A stretch of DNA of 55,392 nucleotides from an uncultured Planctomycetales bacterium (GCA_903926465.1 CAIYJE010000159.1:1-55392); one strand, 5' to 3'. Numbered from the stretch's first letter, positions 17,468 through 26,484 are shown. The notes: a model not told the origin generated them from the sequence alone. Numbers and translations are program-made.

Positions 17468-17516
17468 CTTCAAGAGTAACCAGATCGGCCAGGCAGGCGA
17501 AACCTGCTGGTTCAAA

Positions 17517-17783
17517 CTACTTGTGCGGGGTGCGCGTGAATGGATCAACCCCCAGGGCCTTTTCGACCTCGGCAATCAGTGCGGCTTCATCAGGAAACTT
17601 GCCGGTTTTGAGTTTGGAGTAAAGCAGCGTGCCGCCCACCGTTAGCTCAAAACAGCCCCCGCGTGAAGGGACCAGGGTGTAATTCTTGATCGCTTGTTTG
17701 AAGCGAGGGAGCAACTTGGCCGTCAAACTGACGGCCTGTGGCTCGTAGTTTCACATGGCGCAGTATTCAAGGCGAACGTCCAT
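17517..17783 (-). CDS. SelW-like selenoprotein (Rdx family) with Cys-x-x-Sec
   Basis: 88 residues including one TGA-encoded Sec. From TTG 17726 the protein is MTAKLLPRFKQAIKNYTLV, then PSRGGCFELTVGG, LLYSK and GKFPDEAALI, which are SelW/SelT/SelH (Rdx) landmarks. The N-terminal redox motif is missing in that reading. Upstream in frame the codons give MDVRLEYCAM-U-NYEP from an ATG at 17783, with TGA at 17751-17753 as residue 11 and Cys at residue 8: the CxxU thioredoxin-like motif of the family. GGAG lies about 8 nt before the ATG. A perfect hairpin (17718-17736) follows the TGA. It is expected to be a cytosolic thiol-redox protein. It precedes selD on the same strand, 125 nt apart. Confidence 0.88.
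17718..17736 (-). promoter_or_regulatory. Bacterial SECIS hairpin of the SelW-like gene
   Basis: On the coding strand GGCCGTCA pairs perfectly with TGACGGCC around a GTT loop. The first stem base is 14 nt after the TGA, so the loop starts 22 nt after it, inside the 16-37 nt window reported for bacterial SECIS. Its loop is identical to that of the selD hairpin at 17298-17314. Confidence 0.8.
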
Positions 17784-18106
17784 GGCGTAGCTCCAGGCGT
17801 TGACGAGTGGTTGCAATTTCTTCAAACAACACGAGTAGAAAATTCCTATACGAACGATCTTAAGCAACTCGCTACCGTTCTCAAGCACCTTCTTACAATT
17901 GAGGGGTTTCCGTAGTCACAACGCAGGGGAACGCACGTTCTTGAGAGGCAGGAGAACGCGAGCGTAGCTGGTGGGGACCGGAAAACAATCCAAGAACCAA
18001 GTGCCCTGCCAGAACGTAACCCAGATGGTCACGATGAACCTCAAAATCATCGCGATCCGACGAACCCGCAGAACCTGCGACAAGAAATCAAGGAATTCGT
18101 TCAGTT
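17784..18106. other. Intergenic stretch, mostly unexplained
   Basis: About 320 nt between the SelW-like start and the promoter of the next gene. On the plus strand a frame ending at 17915 encodes VDEWLQFLQTTRVENS and QLATVLKHLLTIEGF, which reads protein-like but has no usable start outside the antisense of the SelW-like gene; it may be a remnant. No tRNA-Sec or other RNA gene was found. Confidence 0.4.
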
Positions 18107-18135
18107 TTCACTTCCCAGGCCTTCTACGATAGAAT
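18107..18135 (+). promoter_or_regulatory. Candidate sigma-70 promoter
   Basis: TTCACT (18107-18112), a 17-nt spacer and TAGAAT (18130-18135) resemble -35 and -10 boxes. It is about 40 nt upstream of the ATG at 18177, which has GGGAGGA six bases before it. Confidence 0.45.
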
Positions 18136-18176
18136 GCAAGGGATGCTAGAGTGAGCGAATATTGGGAGGATGGGTC

Positions 18177-19361
18177 ATGAACGGCATGAACAGGAGCATT
18201 GGAATGACGCGGGGGTTTGTGGCGGTTTTTCTGGCAGTTGCCACCAGTGCTGCAACCACGGCGGGGGCTTTCGGCCAGGCTGGCTGTGGAGATTGTGGCG
18301 GGTTGCCACCCAAGATTCAGGCCCAGATCAACCGAATGCGTTCTGCCCCAATCTCATTCACCCGCGATGCCGCCGCCCATGACCTTCGGGTGTATGACTG
18401 GCGGCAGTACCCCCAGATCCTGGACGCCCTGTGTGCGACCCTACTCTCTGACCCCATCGCCCACGTTCGGTCCGAGGCCGCCCAAACGCTGCTCGCCATG
18501 CAGCCTACCCCCTGCGTTCCCGAGGTCCGGAGCGCACTGGCCAAGGCAGCCGCCGTGGAACGCAACCCGATGGCCCGTTCCTGGATGCGAAAGGCCGTTA
18601 TTCACCTTGAGAAAAGCTGCGGACCACTCAGCAACGGGACCTGTGCCCCCTGCGATGCCTGCCAAGGCGGGTCCACCATCGTTCCCCTGAATGGTGGTGG
18701 CGAACCGGAGTTCCTGAACCCGCTGCCTCTGGAAACTGGAGCCCGCGAACCCGAGGTCCAGCGAGCCCAGGCAATTCAGGTTCAGCCACAACCTCAGCCT
18801 CAACCACGACCAAGGCCACGGTCTTCTGAGATCCCCCTCGAAGCCCCGCTTGACCAGTCGTCGGAATTCCCGCCCACCCGGGGTCCCGCACCCGAGGCCG
18901 AGCCAGCCCTTTCGCCAGCCGCCCGAGGAACACAGCCGATCAACGAACCTGAACTTTCGCCCACCGTGCGTCGGGCTCCTGCCAAGGAGGCGGCCCCCAC
19001 TGACCTGTTCGGAACCCTGCCGCCAATCAGCGATACTCCAGCCGACAGTGGAGATGCACTGCCCGAGAAGCTGCCCCGCCTGAGTGAGCCGGACCTGGTT
19101 CCACCCGCCCCGCCAGCCGAAGCAGCAAACCCATTCGGCCGGGCCGCCTCCCAGACTGACCGCACTCAGGCTGGCCAGAAGCGTGACCGGTTCGCCAGCA
19201 ACTCAACAGCCCTCAAAACCACGGCCGCTCAACCCACCGGCTACAAAGCGCCCGCCCAGAACACTAACCTGCCGATCATCGGCGACGTGGAGATCTCCGA
19301 GCCCGCCCCTGAACGACGACGCGTGCAACCGCTGAGAATCTTCAACCGCCAGGGTCGTTGA
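18177..19361 (+). CDS. Secreted protein with HEAT-like repeats and a Pro-rich tail
   Basis: 394 residues. A signal peptide (TRGFVAVFLAVATSAATTAG, about 10-30) precedes a Cys-containing start of the mature protein (AGCGDCGG). Residues about 55-145 contain HEAT-like helices (LSDPIAHVRSEAAQTLLAM). From about residue 195 the chain is low complexity and rich in Pro, Gln, Glu and Ala, with a QPQPQPQPRPRPRS run near 200-215. The ATG at 18177 fits GGGAGGA better than the upstream TTG. Two Cys clusters (GCGDCGG, CAPCDAC) suggest disulphides. Function unknown; probably an exported scaffold protein. Confidence 0.82.
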   Translation: MNGMNRSIGMTRGFVAVFLAVATSAATTAGAFGQAGCGDCGGLPPKIQAQINRMRSAPISFTRDAAAHDLRVYDWRQYPQILDALCATLLSDPIAHVRSEAAQTLLAMQPTPCVPEVRSALAKAAAVERNPMARSWMRKAVIHLEKSCGPLSNGTCAPCDACQGGSTIVPLNGGGEPEFLNPLPLETGAREPEVQRAQAIQVQPQPQPQPRPRPRSSEIPLEAPLDQSSEFPPTRGPAPEAEPALSPAARGTQPINEPELSPTVRRAPAKEAAPTDLFGTLPPISDTPADSGDALPEKLPRLSEPDLVPPAPPAEAANPFGRAASQTDRTQAGQKRDRFASNSTALKTTAAQPTGYKAPAQNTNLPIIGDVEISEPAPERRRVQPLRIFNRQGR

Positions 19362-19389
19362 GCCTCTGGGAAAAATACGAAGATGTCAG

Positions 19390-19417
19390 CAGAGGCGACT
19401 GGAAACAGTCGCCTCTG
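19390..19417 (+). terminator. Strong hairpin with GAAA tetraloop
   Basis: CAGAGGCGACTG (19390-19401) pairs perfectly with CAGTCGCCTCTG (19406-19417) around a GAAA tetraloop, 29 nt after the stop at 19361. A short T-containing stretch (TTCGTT) follows. Likely a terminator or mRNA-stabilising structure. The rest of the gap to 19561 shows nothing else. Confidence 0.7.
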
Positions 19418-19561
19418 TTCGTTGGTAGCTCCCCTGGATTCAGAATTCCCATAAAGCCCATAACCCCTACAACCGATACATATCAATTGAGGAGCCGATT
19501 TGTTCCGATGACCGGTACGTTGAAGCCTGGGATACCGGTCGGCTGATTTTGAGGATCAGGG

Positions 19562-20722
19562 ATGCAGGATGGTCTTCGTCAAGAGGCCAGGGTCTCGGAA
19601 CCCACGCGGGCCGTTAGACCCTCACGCCGATTCACCGCAAGCTCCTCTGCATCAGGGAGTTCGGTTCCGCCAGGCTCTGGCTTGGCCACCGGCCGAGTTC
19701 TGGAAGTTGACGCCTTGCGGGGGATCGCTTGCCTGGTGATCCTGTTCCACCATTTGAAACCGCACCTGTTGCCCATGGGCTGGGCGGCTGTGGATCTGTT
19801 CTTCCTACTTTCTGGCTACCTGATCACCTCGATCATCCTCAAGAATGCCGGTGAGCCTCGATTCCTGTGGAATTTTTACGTGCGCCGCGGGCTGCGAATC
19901 TGGCCAATCTATTACCTGACCATCTTGGTACTGGTGCTCGCCTCGCCCATCTTGCCGCAAGCGTCTCACTTGGGTGGCCTGGCCAACCTGTTAACCTACA
20001 CGCAATACATCCAGCTTTACTGGTCAGATCGAGCCCCTTCGTTCTCGCCCTACCTGCAGCACGTCTGGTCGCTTGCCCTTGAAGAGCAGTTCTACCTGAT
20101 CTGGCCAGCGCTGGTGTGCCTGGTGGGTCAACGTGGGGTTGTCCCCTTATCACTAGGGCTGGCAGTCGCCTCGGTCTGGGCGAGGTCCAGCGGCTTTCAC
20201 TGGTGGCTGCTGCTAGGCAGGGCCGACGGCCTGGCGCTTGGAGCCTTGCTGGCGGCAATCATTCACAGGCACTCGCTTACGGTCCTGCAAACCAAAACCA
20301 GCACGCGAGTTCTTACTGGGATCGGCCTGGTGGCGCTGCTTTATCTGGTCGCCCAAACTGCTACCGGGGGAATGGCAACCCTGGACCCTCCACGCTGGCC
20401 CGGCCTGTCTGTGCTGGCGGTCAACCTGGCCGGCTGTAGCCTGGTTGGCCTGGTGCTCGCCAACCAGGGAACCGCCAGGCTCCAGTTCCTGCGCAATCCC
20501 CGTCTGGTGAAGATTGGCCAGCTCAGTTATGGCCTCTACCTCTACCATTACATCTGCTTGCTGCTGAGCGACGATCTGGCGAAACTGGCCGGCCTGGGCG
20601 GACGCCCGGTCTGGCGAGAGGCGCTGACCATGGCCCTGGTTTTCGTACTCGCCAAACTCTCTTGGCGGTGCGTGGAACAGCCGCTGCTCAACCTCAAGAA
20701 TCGGTTCGAGTACCGATCCTGA
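19562..20722 (+). CDS. Acyltransferase 3 family membrane protein
   Basis: 386 residues. After a polar N-terminus of about 45 residues the sequence enters the family signature VDALRGIACLVILFHHL (catalytic His in the HH pair), then FFLLSGYLITSIIL, NFYVRRGLRIWPIYYL and HVWSLALEEQFYLIWP, all typical of acyltransferase 3/OafA-like enzymes. About ten transmembrane helices are visible. The family transfers acetyl or other acyl groups to sugars of surface polysaccharides or lipids. The N-terminal extension is Ser-rich and does not align with the family. It converges with mlaD. Confidence 0.93.
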   Translation: MQDGLRQEARVSEPTRAVRPSRRFTASSSASGSSVPPGSGLATGRVLEVDALRGIACLVILFHHLKPHLLPMGWAAVDLFFLLSGYLITSIILKNAGEPRFLWNFYVRRGLRIWPIYYLTILVLVLASPILPQASHLGGLANLLTYTQYIQLYWSDRAPSFSPYLQHVWSLALEEQFYLIWPALVCLVGQRGVVPLSLGLAVASVWARSSGFHWWLLLGRADGLALGALLAAIIHRHSLTVLQTKTSTRVLTGIGLVALLYLVAQTATGGMATLDPPRWPGLSVLAVNLAGCSLVGLVLANQGTARLQFLRNPRLVKIGQLSYGLYLYHYICLLLSDDLAKLAGLGGRPVWREALTMALVFVLAKLSWRCVEQPLLNLKNRFEYRS

Positions 20723-20742
20723 AGCCGCTTCAAAGGCTGAGA

Positions 20743-21831
20743 TTATCGGCTCAGGGCACCCCGGCCAATGGCCGCAGGATCGTTGGCAACCCGCTCGGCA
20801 AACCGATTGAAATTGCTCAGAACACGTTCGGTCAGTGCCAGGGCCCGGTTCGCGCCGGTGGCCACCGAGTTGATGTTGTTATAGAGTTCGGCCGAGGTGA
20901 GCAACTTCTGGATCGAGCCATTGGGATTCAGCTTCCCCTTGGGGTCTTGAAGCGGTTCGCTTAGAAGTTGAAGGCTGTAAACAATGCGGCCTGCACGGGC
21001 GAGGGTTTGCCCGAGTGACGTAACTGGGACCTCGCTAGGGCCAAGGCCAAGATCAGCAGCCATCGGGGCAACATCGTTCAGGATCTTGTCGAGTCTTGCG
21101 GTGCTGGTGGAAAGCTGCTTGATCGATTCGCGCAGGTTCATCTGGGTGTCTGCGTCAAACGTGCCCCCAAGCGCCTCGGCCGCGGTACTGAAGTTCTTAA
21201 GCGTGGGACCAATCTCAGAGCCGCCAATCACCCCGCGCACATCGTCAGACAGGTTACCAATCTTGGTCAGAAACGTGTCGATCTTGTCTGCCTTCTTGGT
21301 AATCTCATTCAGGCCAAGGGCGGCAACCTCAATCGCCTTGAGGGTTCCCTTCACATCGGCAAACGCATCGGTGGCCGCCTCAAGCGCATGGGCTGGGTCT
21401 GGCGTGATCGTCCCCTCAACAATGTACTTCATGGCCGATTCCGGCGTCCGGCTGGTGATCAGCGTTTCCTGGCTATCGCCCGGGAGCATGTCGACCCAAA
21501 CATCGCCGATCAACCCACGCGTGATCCTGGGCGTGCTTCCCGCCCGAAGCCGGTAACGATTATCAATCGAAAGGGTCACCAGCACGCCGTCAGGCTGATC
21601 AGGCCGTTCGTCGAACTGAATTGCGGCGACCTCGCCAACCCGGATACCACTTTTGCGTACTGGAATTCCCTCGCTCACGCCTGGCGCCTGGGCATAATGC
21701 ACAACCAGGTAACGGTGATCTCGAAACAGGGCAGGGCTCTCACCAAACCAGATGATTAACATGGCGAGAACGAGCCCGGCGACAATCACAAACATGCCGA
21801 TGCGAAATTGGAGAACCCGCTCGTTGGTCAT
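20743..21831 (-). CDS. mlaD: MlaD-like MCE-domain lipid transport protein
   Basis: 362 residues from the ATG at 21831. One N-terminal transmembrane helix (IGMFVIVAGLVLAMLIIWFG, about 9-28) anchors it in the inner membrane. The MCE domain follows (about 38-118: VHYAQAPGVSEGIPVRKSG and VGEVAAIQF). The remaining 240 residues are helical with Leu/Ala heptads, longer than E. coli MlaD. In the periplasm MCE proteins form hexamers that carry phospholipids between membranes. Last gene of the mlaE-mlaF-mlaD run; 82 nt separate it from mlaF. Upstream codons to 21906 were not used because the family pattern starts at this ATG. Confidence 0.92.
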   Translation of the reverse strand: MTNERVLQFRIGMFVIVAGLVLAMLIIWFGESPALFRDHRYLVVHYAQAPGVSEGIPVRKSGIRVGEVAAIQFDERPDQPDGVLVTLSIDNRYRLRAGSTPRITRGLIGDVWVDMLPGDSQETLITSRTPESAMKYIVEGTITPDPAHALEAATDAFADVKGTLKAIEVAALGLNEITKKADKIDTFLTKIGNLSDDVRGVIGGSEIGPTLKNFSTAAEALGGTFDADTQMNLRESIKQLSTSTARLDKILNDVAPMAADLGLGPSEVPVTSLGQTLARAGRIVYSLQLLSEPLQDPKGKLNPNGSIQKLLTSAELYNNINSVATGANRALALTERVLSNFNRFAERVANDPAAIGRGALSR

Positions 21832-21913
21832 GTCCGGCCTCGCCTGGTGCGATCTTAAATCCAAAGGTGCACATTCATGAATTTGGTTGCGGATGCGAAC
21901 CGACAAGGCCCGA

Positions 21914-22747
21914 TCACTCGCCCCAGCCGCTACTCAGCTCTCGCAACCGCTCGCCCGCCTCGCCCCGCACGAACTGGCGAACCCGCGAGTCTGGGTCATC
22001 CTCAAGCCCCTCGGGCGGGCCGTCGTACAGAATCTGGCTCTCGCCTGGCTCCAGGCGCGAAAGCGGATAAAGCATGATCACCCGGTCTGCCACCTTCTGC
22101 ACGGTCCTCATATCATGGGTCACCACCACGCCGGTGGTCTTCATCGTATGCTGGGTTTGCAGAATCAGTTCGTTGATCACATCGCTCATAATCGGGTCCA
22201 GGCCCGTCGTCGGCTCATCGTACAGCATCACCTTGGGACTCAAAGCCAGTGCCCGGGCCAACCCCACCCGTTTCCGCTGCCCCCCCGAAAGCTCGGCAGG
22301 CTTCTTGTTTTCCAGACCAGGTGGCAGCCCCACCTCCTGAAGCCGTTCGGCAACCACCCGAGCTATCATGGCCTCATCGCAAAGCTGATGCTCACGCAAC
22401 CCAAACGCCACGTTATCGTAAATGGACATGCTGTCAAACAACGCAGCCATTTGGAACAGAAAACCAAAATCAAGCCGCGTCCGGTTCAACTCGGGATCAC
22501 TGAGCGTGGCCAGGTCTCGGCCTGCGTAATAAACCTGGCCCGCCGTCGGTTGCAGCAGGGCAATAATCAGCTTCAAGGTCACCGTTTTGCCGCAACCGCT
22601 TTCGCCAATAATGCACAGGGTCTCACCCGGTTCAATCCGAATTGTTACATCATGTAACACGGTCTGATGGCGGAAGCGCATGGTGACGCGCTCCATGGCC
22701 ACAATGGGCTCGCCTGCCCCTGGTTCGTTCCCGTGGTGGGGCGTCAT
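21914..22747 (-). CDS. mlaF: MlaF-like ABC transporter ATPase
   Basis: 277 residues from the ATG at 22747. Walker [16 protein letters not shown] signature [17 protein letters not shown] and Walker [14 protein letters not shown] are all intact. The H-loop is in [11 protein letters not shown]. It powers lipid movement with MlaE in the inner membrane. Its start overlaps the stop of mlaE by 4 nt (ATGA, 22744-22747), so translation is probably coupled. The 17 codons upstream of this ATG were rejected because they only extend into mlaE. Confidence 0.95.
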   Translation of the reverse strand: MTPHHGNEPGAGEPIVAMERVTMRFRHQTVLHDVTIRIEPGETLCIIGESGCGKTVTLKLIIALLQPTAGQVYYAGRDLATLSDPELNRTRLDFGFLFQMAALFDSMSIYDNVAFGLREHQLCDEAMIARVVAERLQEVGLPPGLENKKPAELSGGQRKRVGLARALALSPKVMLYDEPTTGLDPIMSDVINELILQTQHTMKTTGVVVTHDMRTVQKVADRVIMLYPLSRLEPGESQILYDGPPEGLEDDPDSRVRQFVRGEAGERLRELSSGWGE

Positions 22748-23736
22748 AGAAACGAACTCTCCACCGGCCAGATCGAGAAATAAATGATATTCCAGCACCA
22801 GCCGATTACAAAATCGATCAGCAGGATGGCAATAAATGAGAAAACGAACGACTCTGTGGCGGCCTTGCCCACCCCTTCGGCGCCGGCCGTGGAATGAAAT
22901 CCGCGCTGACAGCCAGTCAACGCAATGGCCGCTCCAAAAAACACGCTCTTGAAAATCCCCAGAAACAGGTCCAATAGCCCAACCGCGTTCCGCGAGTGAG
23001 TCCAGTAATGGAACGAATCTACCCCCAGCAACTGGGTACAGATGGTGGCGCCACCAATAATGCCCATGAAGTCGGCCATCAGCGTGAGCAACGGAATTAG
23101 CAGCACGCAGGCCAGGAACCGCGGCACCACCAGGTGACGGATCGGGTTCGTACCAAGCGCAATCAAGGCATCAATTTGCTCGGTCACACGCATGGTGCCC
23201 AGTTCCGCGGCCATCGACGAACCCACTCGGCCGGCCAGCATGGTGGCCGCCAGTACCGGCCCAAGTTCCTTCACCAGCGAGAGGTTGATCACCGCCCCCA
23301 GTTTTGTCTCCATCTGCATGGCTTCAAACTGGTTATAGGTCTGAATTGCCAGCACCATACCAATGAACGTACCTGTCAGGGCAACCACTGGTACGCTTGA
23401 GACCCCAATTGCGTACATGCTCGGCATGATCACCGACCATCGTGGCGGCTTCCGCAGCAGCCAGCCAAAGGTCTGCAAAGTGAACAGGGCCATGGCACCA
23501 ACGCTGACCACCTTATCAAAGACGTACTCGCCCACGCGCTGCACCGGCGATGCCGGCGGCTCTGGGGGCAACGAACGGGGCACATCGGAAGATGAACCCA
23601 GGTGGTTGGTTGGGGCTGATACAATGGCCATATCGAGGTGGCTCTCCGAGATCCATCCCCGGCGGAGTAAGCGACGAAACAGCCACTCAATCCGAATCCC
23701 TTCAACGATCACTCGTTCAAGGTCGTACGGGTGCAC
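22744..23736 (-). CDS. mlaE: MlaE-like ABC transporter permease
   Basis: About 330 residues from a GTG at 23736. MlaE family motifs: [49 protein letters not shown] and [21 protein letters not shown], with five or six helices. The start is uncertain: AGGAGG directly abuts the GTG with no spacer, and an in-frame ATG (23631, MAIVSAP) is the alternative and gives a length nearer the usual family size. Together with MlaF and MlaD it forms the inner-membrane complex that moves phospholipid to or from the outer membrane, supporting a diderm cell. Confidence 0.9.
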   Translation of the reverse strand: MHPYDLERVIVEGIRIEWLFRRLLRRGWISESHLDMAIVSAPTNHLGSSSDVPRSLPPEPPASPVQRVGEYVFDKVVSVGAMALFTLQTFGWLLRKPPRWSVIMPSMYAIGVSSVPVVALTGTFIGMVLAIQTYNQFEAMQMETKLGAVINLSLVKELGPVLAATMLAGRVGSSMAAELGTMRVTEQIDALIALGTNPIRHLVVPRFLACVLLIPLLTLMADFMGIIGGATICTQLLGVDSFHYWTHSRNAVGLLDLFLGIFKSVFFGAAIALTGCQRGFHSTAGAEGVGKAATESFVFSFIAILLIDFVIGWCWNIIYFSIWPVESSFL

Positions 23737-23964
23737 CCTCCTAGCAAGTTTACCTATTGTCCCAGAATACCGGGAAAAGACAAGGGTGTCTCCGGTCGCA
23801 GCCGCGATTCAGCATGAAACCTTGGCTTATTGCCATCTTGCAAACCATGACCGTCAATTGCAATTGAAATCAATTTACCAATAGACCTGCGAGTACAGGC
23901 ATGCTGGTTTGTGGTGCTGTTCTGGCACGCAGGCCATAGAAATGAAGTGCCCACTCCATCAGAT

Positions 23965-23982
23965 GGGCTGGGCTGGGCTGGG
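23965..23982 (+). other. G-quadruplex-forming motif in a non-coding region
   Basis: Four GGG runs separated by CT, GGGCTGGGCTGGGCTGGG, at 23965-23982, with another GGG six bases later. The gap from 23737 to 24043 contains no recognisable gene; this motif and a small AGGGTA/TACCCT palindrome nearby are its only features. Confidence 0.5.
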
Positions 23983-24043
23983 TTGAAAGGGTAGTTACCC
24001 TAGAGAACCAGTTGACCACGAGCAGGGCTTGGTGCTTTGTCAG

Positions 24044-24262
24044 TTACTTCACAACGATCTCATTACCACCACGGGGGCCAACCCAGGCCACCAGGTCATC
24101 TGTGGATTTCACCACCTTGGGCTGCTGACCGTCGGGAATCCGATACATCACCGGTTGCATGGGGTACCGCCCAGCCGCAAGCGGCAGCTCCACGAGATCT
24201 GTGAAGCTGAAGGACAACTTTTCGCCTACGGGAGCCTGGAACGCTTGGTGGTCATCTCGTTC
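24044..24262 (-). pseudogene. C-terminal fragment of a protein, probable gene remnant
   Basis: A minus-strand frame ends in TAA at 24044-24046 and encodes about 72 residues with plausible protein composition: APVGEKLSFSFTDLVELP, MYRIPDGQQPKVV and LVAWVGPRGGNEIVVK. It has no good start; the frame is closed upstream by TGA at 24263-24265 and TAG shortly before. No hairpin like the SECIS elements follows that TGA. It looks like the degraded end of a gene. I do not recognise the family. Confidence 0.4.
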
Positions 24263-24575
24263 TCACTCAAACCGCCCTGGCAGGAGCATAGGCTACAGTC
24301 TTGGGCTCGCTGAAAATGCACCCTCTGTATAGGTCATCGAATGATTGGCGGATTCGGAATGAGTGCGTGGATAGGGATTCTGCTGCGGAGCTTTCAAACC
24401 TGAAATTCACGGTGAACACAAGAAAGCTGATACGCGTTGCCGCCAGCTCAAAATGATGAGGCGCTTTATTCTGGTCCAGCCGATGTACCTGGGCCATGGG
24501 GCGGTTTAGGCTGTTGACTATGGGATATGCCACTGCGTTCTGCTCTCTCTCCCTGAACCAAGGAGATGGATAACC
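24263..24575. other. Non-coding gap before the cyclase-family gene
   Basis: About 310 nt. An 88-residue minus-strand frame here has no protein-like pattern. TTGACT at 24514 might be part of a promoter for the next gene, but no good -10 follows at 17 nt. Nothing else is supported. Confidence 0.35.
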
Positions 24576-26312
24576 ATGCCAGGGGTTTCGTGCCTTCAGA
24601 TCGCACGCGGGCTGGGGATCGCCAGCCTGTTATTCATGCTTGAGTTCGCATCTGGTCAGCCGCAACAATCGTCGGATCAACAGTTGACCCGGTTTCACGA
24701 TCACTCGTTGCTGGTGGCCCCAGAGTATCCCTGCACCTGGCCGTCGTATCCGTTCCCCAGGTTCCAGATCACCCATCAGCGCGAGATCGGACCGCATTCC
24801 GCCTACAACGTGGATGTGCTGCTGATCGATGGCAACACCGGTACCCAAATGGACGTGCCGCCCCACTCGGTGGCCCGGCCCGAGCTGAAGCGAGAAAAGT
24901 CTGGCCCGTTTGGCCTGGCTTATACCGACAAGATCGAACCGTGGCAGTTCGGTGGCGAAGCCTGCGTGGTGGATGTGCGAGACCTGCTGGACAAGGCCCC
25001 CAACGGTGTCAGCCCGCTGGTCACCAGCGAGCACGTTCTGAGATTCGAGCGTGCTCACCGAAAGGTCCGGTATGGTGACGCCGTCCTCTTCCGCAGTGAC
25101 TACTCAGACACCTATTACAAGCCGCTCCCAGCAGGTAGCCGGTACATTGCCGATGTGCTTGACCTGAAGGCGCCTGGATACCCAGACCCAGATCCCGATT
25201 GCATGGAGTTTCTGGGCCAACGCGGCGTGCGTGTGCTGGGCACCGACAGCGCGAGTATGGGGCCGCTGCCCGACCTCGCCGAGTCAAGCCATTACGCCGG
25301 TCTCAAATACGGAATGATCTGGACCGAATCGGCCACAAACCTGAAAGCCTTGCCACCCACGGGTGCGTTCTACTGCCTGCTCAGTCCAAAGTTTGAGAAT
25401 GGGCCCTACAGTGAAGCACGGGCGTTCTCGGTGACTGGGGGAGAACTGCCCGCCCGCCTGATTGAAGCCTGCAAGCAGAAGCGGGCAATCGATCTCTCTC
25501 CCACCCTTTCCCAAGGGGCACCGTTAACCTCACCTGGCCATACCACGGGCGACCATCGCCAGGTCTATCTGAAGGTGGATTTCCTTTACTCGGCGTACCT
25601 GGATATGTGGCACCACGCCCACATGATGGACGCCGCGGCCGGCACCCATCTGGTGCCCCCTTCGTACGCGCTTCCTGCACCAGGGAAGCCGGACTCTTAC
25701 TCACCCGAGGTCCAAAGCTGGCTGATGGAATATGAGAACCAGTTCGGCCCGCGCGGAACCAGTGCCATGACCACCGAGCAGGTTCCGATCGATTGGACCT
25801 GTGGCATACTCAGAGTCATTGATGTGAAATCGCTGGTGGGTAGCACCCGGTCAGAAGCCTGGCCCGCCTCACCCGAAATCACCAAGACATTCATCCAGGC
25901 CGATGAGCAGGCCCATGGCGCAATCCAGCCCGGCCAGATTGTGGTCTTCCAGACCGGCCATATCGACATACACCTTTGTCTGCAACCCAACGATACCGGG
26001 GTCTGGGCCGATCCGCTCAAGGGAAAGAGCGAAGGCTGGCCGGCCCCCGGGCCAGAGGCAATCTCTTACCTGAAAAGCAAGGGAATTCGTTGCGTGGCCA
26101 CCGACGCGCCTGACCTCGGCGGCGTGGACCCCAAACGAGCCCTTATGACGTACTGGGCGCTGGGGAGCCAGGAGATGGTGGGGGTTGAGTTCCTCAACAA
26201 CTTGCAGGCTGTGCCGGCAGGCAAAGCCGTTTACTTCCTGTTCGCAGCGCTCAAGGTGAAAGACTGCCACGCCGGGCCCGGCCGGGCCATCGCCCTGGTG
26301 CTGGAGCCGTGA
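24576..26312 (+). CDS. Exported protein with two tandem cyclase (kynurenine formamidase-like) domains
   Basis: 578 residues from an ATG with AAGGAGA upstream. A signal peptide covers about 1-28. Two cyclase-superfamily domains follow (about 40-310 and 315-578). Family members bind metal through a His-x-Gly-Thr-His-x-Asp-x-Pro-x-His pattern. Domain 1 reads GTQMDVPPHS (89-98): Asp and last His kept, central His is Gln. Domain 2 reads AAGTHLVPPS near 354-363: Thr-His kept, Asp and last His lost. Both carry the later RVLGTDSAS / RCVATDAPDLGG segment. Neither half has a full set, so the active site may be shared or lost. Usual activity is hydrolysis of a formamide or lactone; substrate unknown. 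Confidence 0.82.
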   Translation: MPGVSCLQIARGLGIASLLFMLEFASGQPQQSSDQQLTRFHDHSLLVAPEYPCTWPSYPFPRFQITHQREIGPHSAYNVDVLLIDGNTGTQMDVPPHSVARPELKREKSGPFGLAYTDKIEPWQFGGEACVVDVRDLLDKAPNGVSPLVTSEHVLRFERAHRKVRYGDAVLFRSDYSDTYYKPLPAGSRYIADVLDLKAPGYPDPDPDCMEFLGQRGVRVLGTDSASMGPLPDLAESSHYAGLKYGMIWTESATNLKALPPTGAFYCLLSPKFENGPYSEARAFSVTGGELPARLIEACKQKRAIDLSPTLSQGAPLTSPGHTTGDHRQVYLKVDFLYSAYLDMWHHAHMMDAAAGTHLVPPSYALPAPGKPDSYSPEVQSWLMEYENQFGPRGTSAMTTEQVPIDWTCGILRVIDVKSLVGSTRSEAWPASPEITKTFIQADEQAHGAIQPGQIVVFQTGHIDIHLCLQPNDTGVWADPLKGKSEGWPAPGPEAISYLKSKGIRCVATDAPDLGGVDPKRALMTYWALGSQEMVGVEFLNNLQAVPAGKAVYFLFAALKVKDCHAGPGRAIALVLEP

Positions 26313-26412
26313 ACCGGGCATCAACGGCGGAATCCTGACCGTCAGAACGCTTGAACTTTCCAGGTTCCGCAGTTGCCGTCTCGTTCCATTTCTTGCCTGG
26401 ATAAAAACCAGA

Positions 26413-26447
26413 AATCCCCCGGTCGTGAATGGTCACGCCGGGGGATT
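26413..26447. terminator. Strong bidirectional terminator
   Basis: AATCCCCCGG pairs with CCGGGGGATT, and inside it CGTGA pairs with TCACG, with an ATGG loop and one bulged base. On the plus strand ATTTTATG follows. It lies between the convergent cyclase-family and Gfo/Idh genes. Confidence 0.75.
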
Positions 26448-26484
26448 GGCATTTTATGAAACCAGGCAGGCCGATCCGATTCGA

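Noticed and set aside
17395-17516. Possible tRNA-Sec (selC) next to selD
   Set aside because: CTTCAA resembles a TCA anticodon loop, but flanking bases do not pair and no T-arm or 8-bp acceptor can be drawn.
24263-24265. TGA that might encode selenocysteine in the 24 kb fragment
   Set aside because: Only eight codons precede it before another stop, and no hairpin follows at the right distance.
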